6,199 nucleotides of DNA from Gammaproteobacteria bacterium (GTDB lineage Bacteria; Pseudomonadota; Gammaproteobacteria; Pseudomonadales; Azotimanducaceae_A), in NCBI GenBank assembly GCA_028819775.1, contig JAPPKV010000065.1, forward strand, positions 1 through 6,199, in the 5' to 3' direction. Positions within the stretch are counted from its first letter, which is position 1. Every line of letters begins with the position of its first letter. A program made the position numbers and the translations under genes. The notes under the pieces were generated by a model. That model made no database searches. It saw only the letters and a program-made list of their open reading frames with translations, and was not told where the DNA came from. Positions 4,987 through 6,199 of the stretch are shown here, piece by piece.

Positions 4987-6199
4987 CGGTCCGTTGCGCG
5001 GCATCCGCGTTCTCGACCTGACCCACGTCTGGGCAGGTCCGCTGGCGACCCGCGTGCTCGCCGACCTGGGCGCGACGGTCGTCAAAATCGAAGGTCCGCT
5101 AAGCCGCGGGCCCCGGCGCTACCGGGGCGGACTGTCCATCGGCGGCTGGATCGGTGGCAAAACGCCATCGGAACCGTGGAACCTGAACGCGGTGTTCGTC
5201 AAGTTGCAGCGCAACAAGCAGAGCGTCGCCATCGATCTCAAGCACCGCGACGGCCGCGAGACCTTTCTCGAGTTGGCCCGGGAAGCGGACGTGGTCATCG
5301 AGAACTTCAGCGCCCGCGCCATGCCGGAGCTAGGGCTCGACTACGACGATATCGCCGCCGTGAACCCGCGCATCATCTACGTCGCCATACCCGGCTACGG
5401 CAAGAACGGGCCGTACCGGGAGCGGGTTGCCTTCGGGCCGTCCGTCGAAGGGCTCTCCGGGCTCACCAACGTGATGGGGTACGGTCCCGCGGAACCCCGC
5501 AACACGGCGATGGCGTTGATGGATCCCATCACATCCGTCAACGCCACGGCGGCGGTGCTCGACGCGCTTCGCCGACGCGAACGAACCGGCAAAGGCGCCT
5601 ACGTCGAGATGTCCCTGCACGAGGGCGGCGTCAGCTATTCGGGGCCTTGGCTGATCGAGCACCAGCTTGGCGGGAAGATCGAGCCGATCGGCAACCGGCA
5701 CCCGCAGATGGCACCCCACGGCGTCTATCCCTGTGCCGGCGACGATGCCTGGATCGCCTTGGCATGCCGCGACGATGGCGACTGGCGAGCGTTGTGCGGC
5801 GTCGTCGGTGACTTGCAGAGCGACGCCGATCTCGCAACGCGTTTCGCCGACCACGACGGCATCGACGAAACCATTGCTCGGTGGTCGTCCCTGCATTCCA
5901 AAAGCGAAGCAGCGGCGGCCCTACAGGCTGCCGGGTTACCCGCGGGGCCTGTCAACGTCACCCCGGACATGACCTCCGATCCGCAGGTCCGGTGCCGAGG
6001 GTTCTTCGTTCCCATAGAACCCGGCCCCACGCCGATGCCGGGCAATCCCATCAAGATGGCCGGTCTCGGCAGCGACGACTGGACACCTTGTCCGCGTCTC
6101 GGCGACGACAACCGCGCCGTGCTGCGGGAATGGCTGGACTACGACGATGCCCGCATTGCCGCCCTCGAAGCAGCCGGCGTGCTCGTCGACAAACCGCCG
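4979..6199 (+). CDS. Class III (CaiB/BaiF) CoA-transferase, catalytic form (runs off the right edge)
   Basis: This frame stays open for 407 codons from ATG 4979 to the window end. It is a class III CoA-transferase, moving CoA between carboxylic acids through an aspartyl-CoA thioester; the AMACR-type racemases share the fold. The N-terminus RGIRVLDLTHVWAGPLATR (7-25) resembles formyl-CoA transferase. It is followed by GATVVKIE (31-38), NKQSVAIDLK (79-88), ADVVIENF (103-110) and PGYGKNGPY (138-146). The catalytic Asp is Asp182 in LMDPITSVNATAAVLDAL. RTGKGAYVEMSLHE (202-215) and LPAGPVNVTPDMTSDPQ (320-336) complete the domain. The C-terminal RLGDDNRAVLREWL (373-386) and ALEAAGVL (395-402) are the usual end of the family, so only a few residues should be missing. 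The gene overlaps the short paralogue upstream by 8 bases. The acyl substrate cannot be read from the sequence; beta-oxidation, carnitine, bile-acid, oxalate and aromatic pathways all use such enzymes. No substrate-pathway gene lies in the window. Confidence 0.93.
   Translation, partial: MADGPLRGIRVLDLTHVWAGPLATRVLADLGATVVKIEGPLSRGPRRYRGGLSIGGWIGGKTPSEPWNLNAVFVKLQRNKQSVAIDLKHRDGRETFLELAREADVVIENFSARAMPELGLDYDDIAAVNPRIIYVAIPGYGKNGPYRERVAFGPSVEGLSGLTNVMGYGPAEPRNTAMALMDPITSVNATAAVLDALRRRERTGKGAYVEMSLHEGGVSYSGPWLIEHQLGGKIEPIGNRHPQMAPHGVYPCAGDDAWIALACRDDGDWRALCGVVGDLQSDADLATRFADHDGIDETIARWSSLHSKSEAAAALQAAGLPAGPVNVTPDMTSDPQVRCRGFFVPIEPGPTPMPGNPIKMAGLGSDDWTPCPRLGDDNRAVLREWLDYDDARIAALEAAGVLVDKPP

Noticed and set aside
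4066..5085. A 339-codon open frame on the minus strand, opposite the CoA-transferase genes
   Set aside because: The plus strand carries clear CoA-transferase family motifs throughout. The minus-strand product shows no domain and is an Arg/His/Val-rich shadow.

Overview
The window comes from a high-GC bacterial chromosome with dense coding and frequent GTG/TTG starts. I see no rRNA, tRNA, insertion sequence or CRISPR array. The lineage is not certain. A sulfolipid operon with a glycogenin-type (GT8) SqdD transferase resembles alphaproteobacterial sqd clusters more than cyanobacterial SqdX/SQD2 ones. The sequence would also fit another high-GC proteobacterium or an environmental actinobacterium.

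Left half (1-2149, minus strand): a compact operon read right to left. The first gene is sqdB (UDP-sulfoquinovose synthase, GTG start at 2149). Next comes a GT8 glycosyltransferase that fits SqdD, the enzyme that moves sulfoquinovose onto diacylglycerol. It probably starts at a TTG that overlaps the sqdB stop as TTGA. Last is the first 39 codons of an NAD(P)-binding short-chain dehydrogenase-like protein (GTG at 117, cut by the window edge), which overlaps the end of the glycosyltransferase gene. Together the first two genes can convert UDP-glucose plus sulfite, then diacylglycerol, into the sulfolipid SQDG.

Centre (2150-2238): an 89-bp divergent intergenic region. It holds a weak candidate promoter for the sqd operon and a short inverted repeat that could be an operator.

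Right half (2239-6199, plus strand): a SMUG1-type uracil-DNA glycosylase is followed after 10 bp by a class I SAM-dependent methyltransferase of unknown substrate. After a 68-bp gap come two overlapping class III (CaiB/BaiF) CoA-transferase genes. The first is short and carries Glu where the catalytic Asp is expected. The second has the Asp and a good ribosome binding site, and runs off the window within a few residues of its expected end. The pair looks like a two-subunit CoA-transferase with one degenerate subunit, which is the most interesting feature here.
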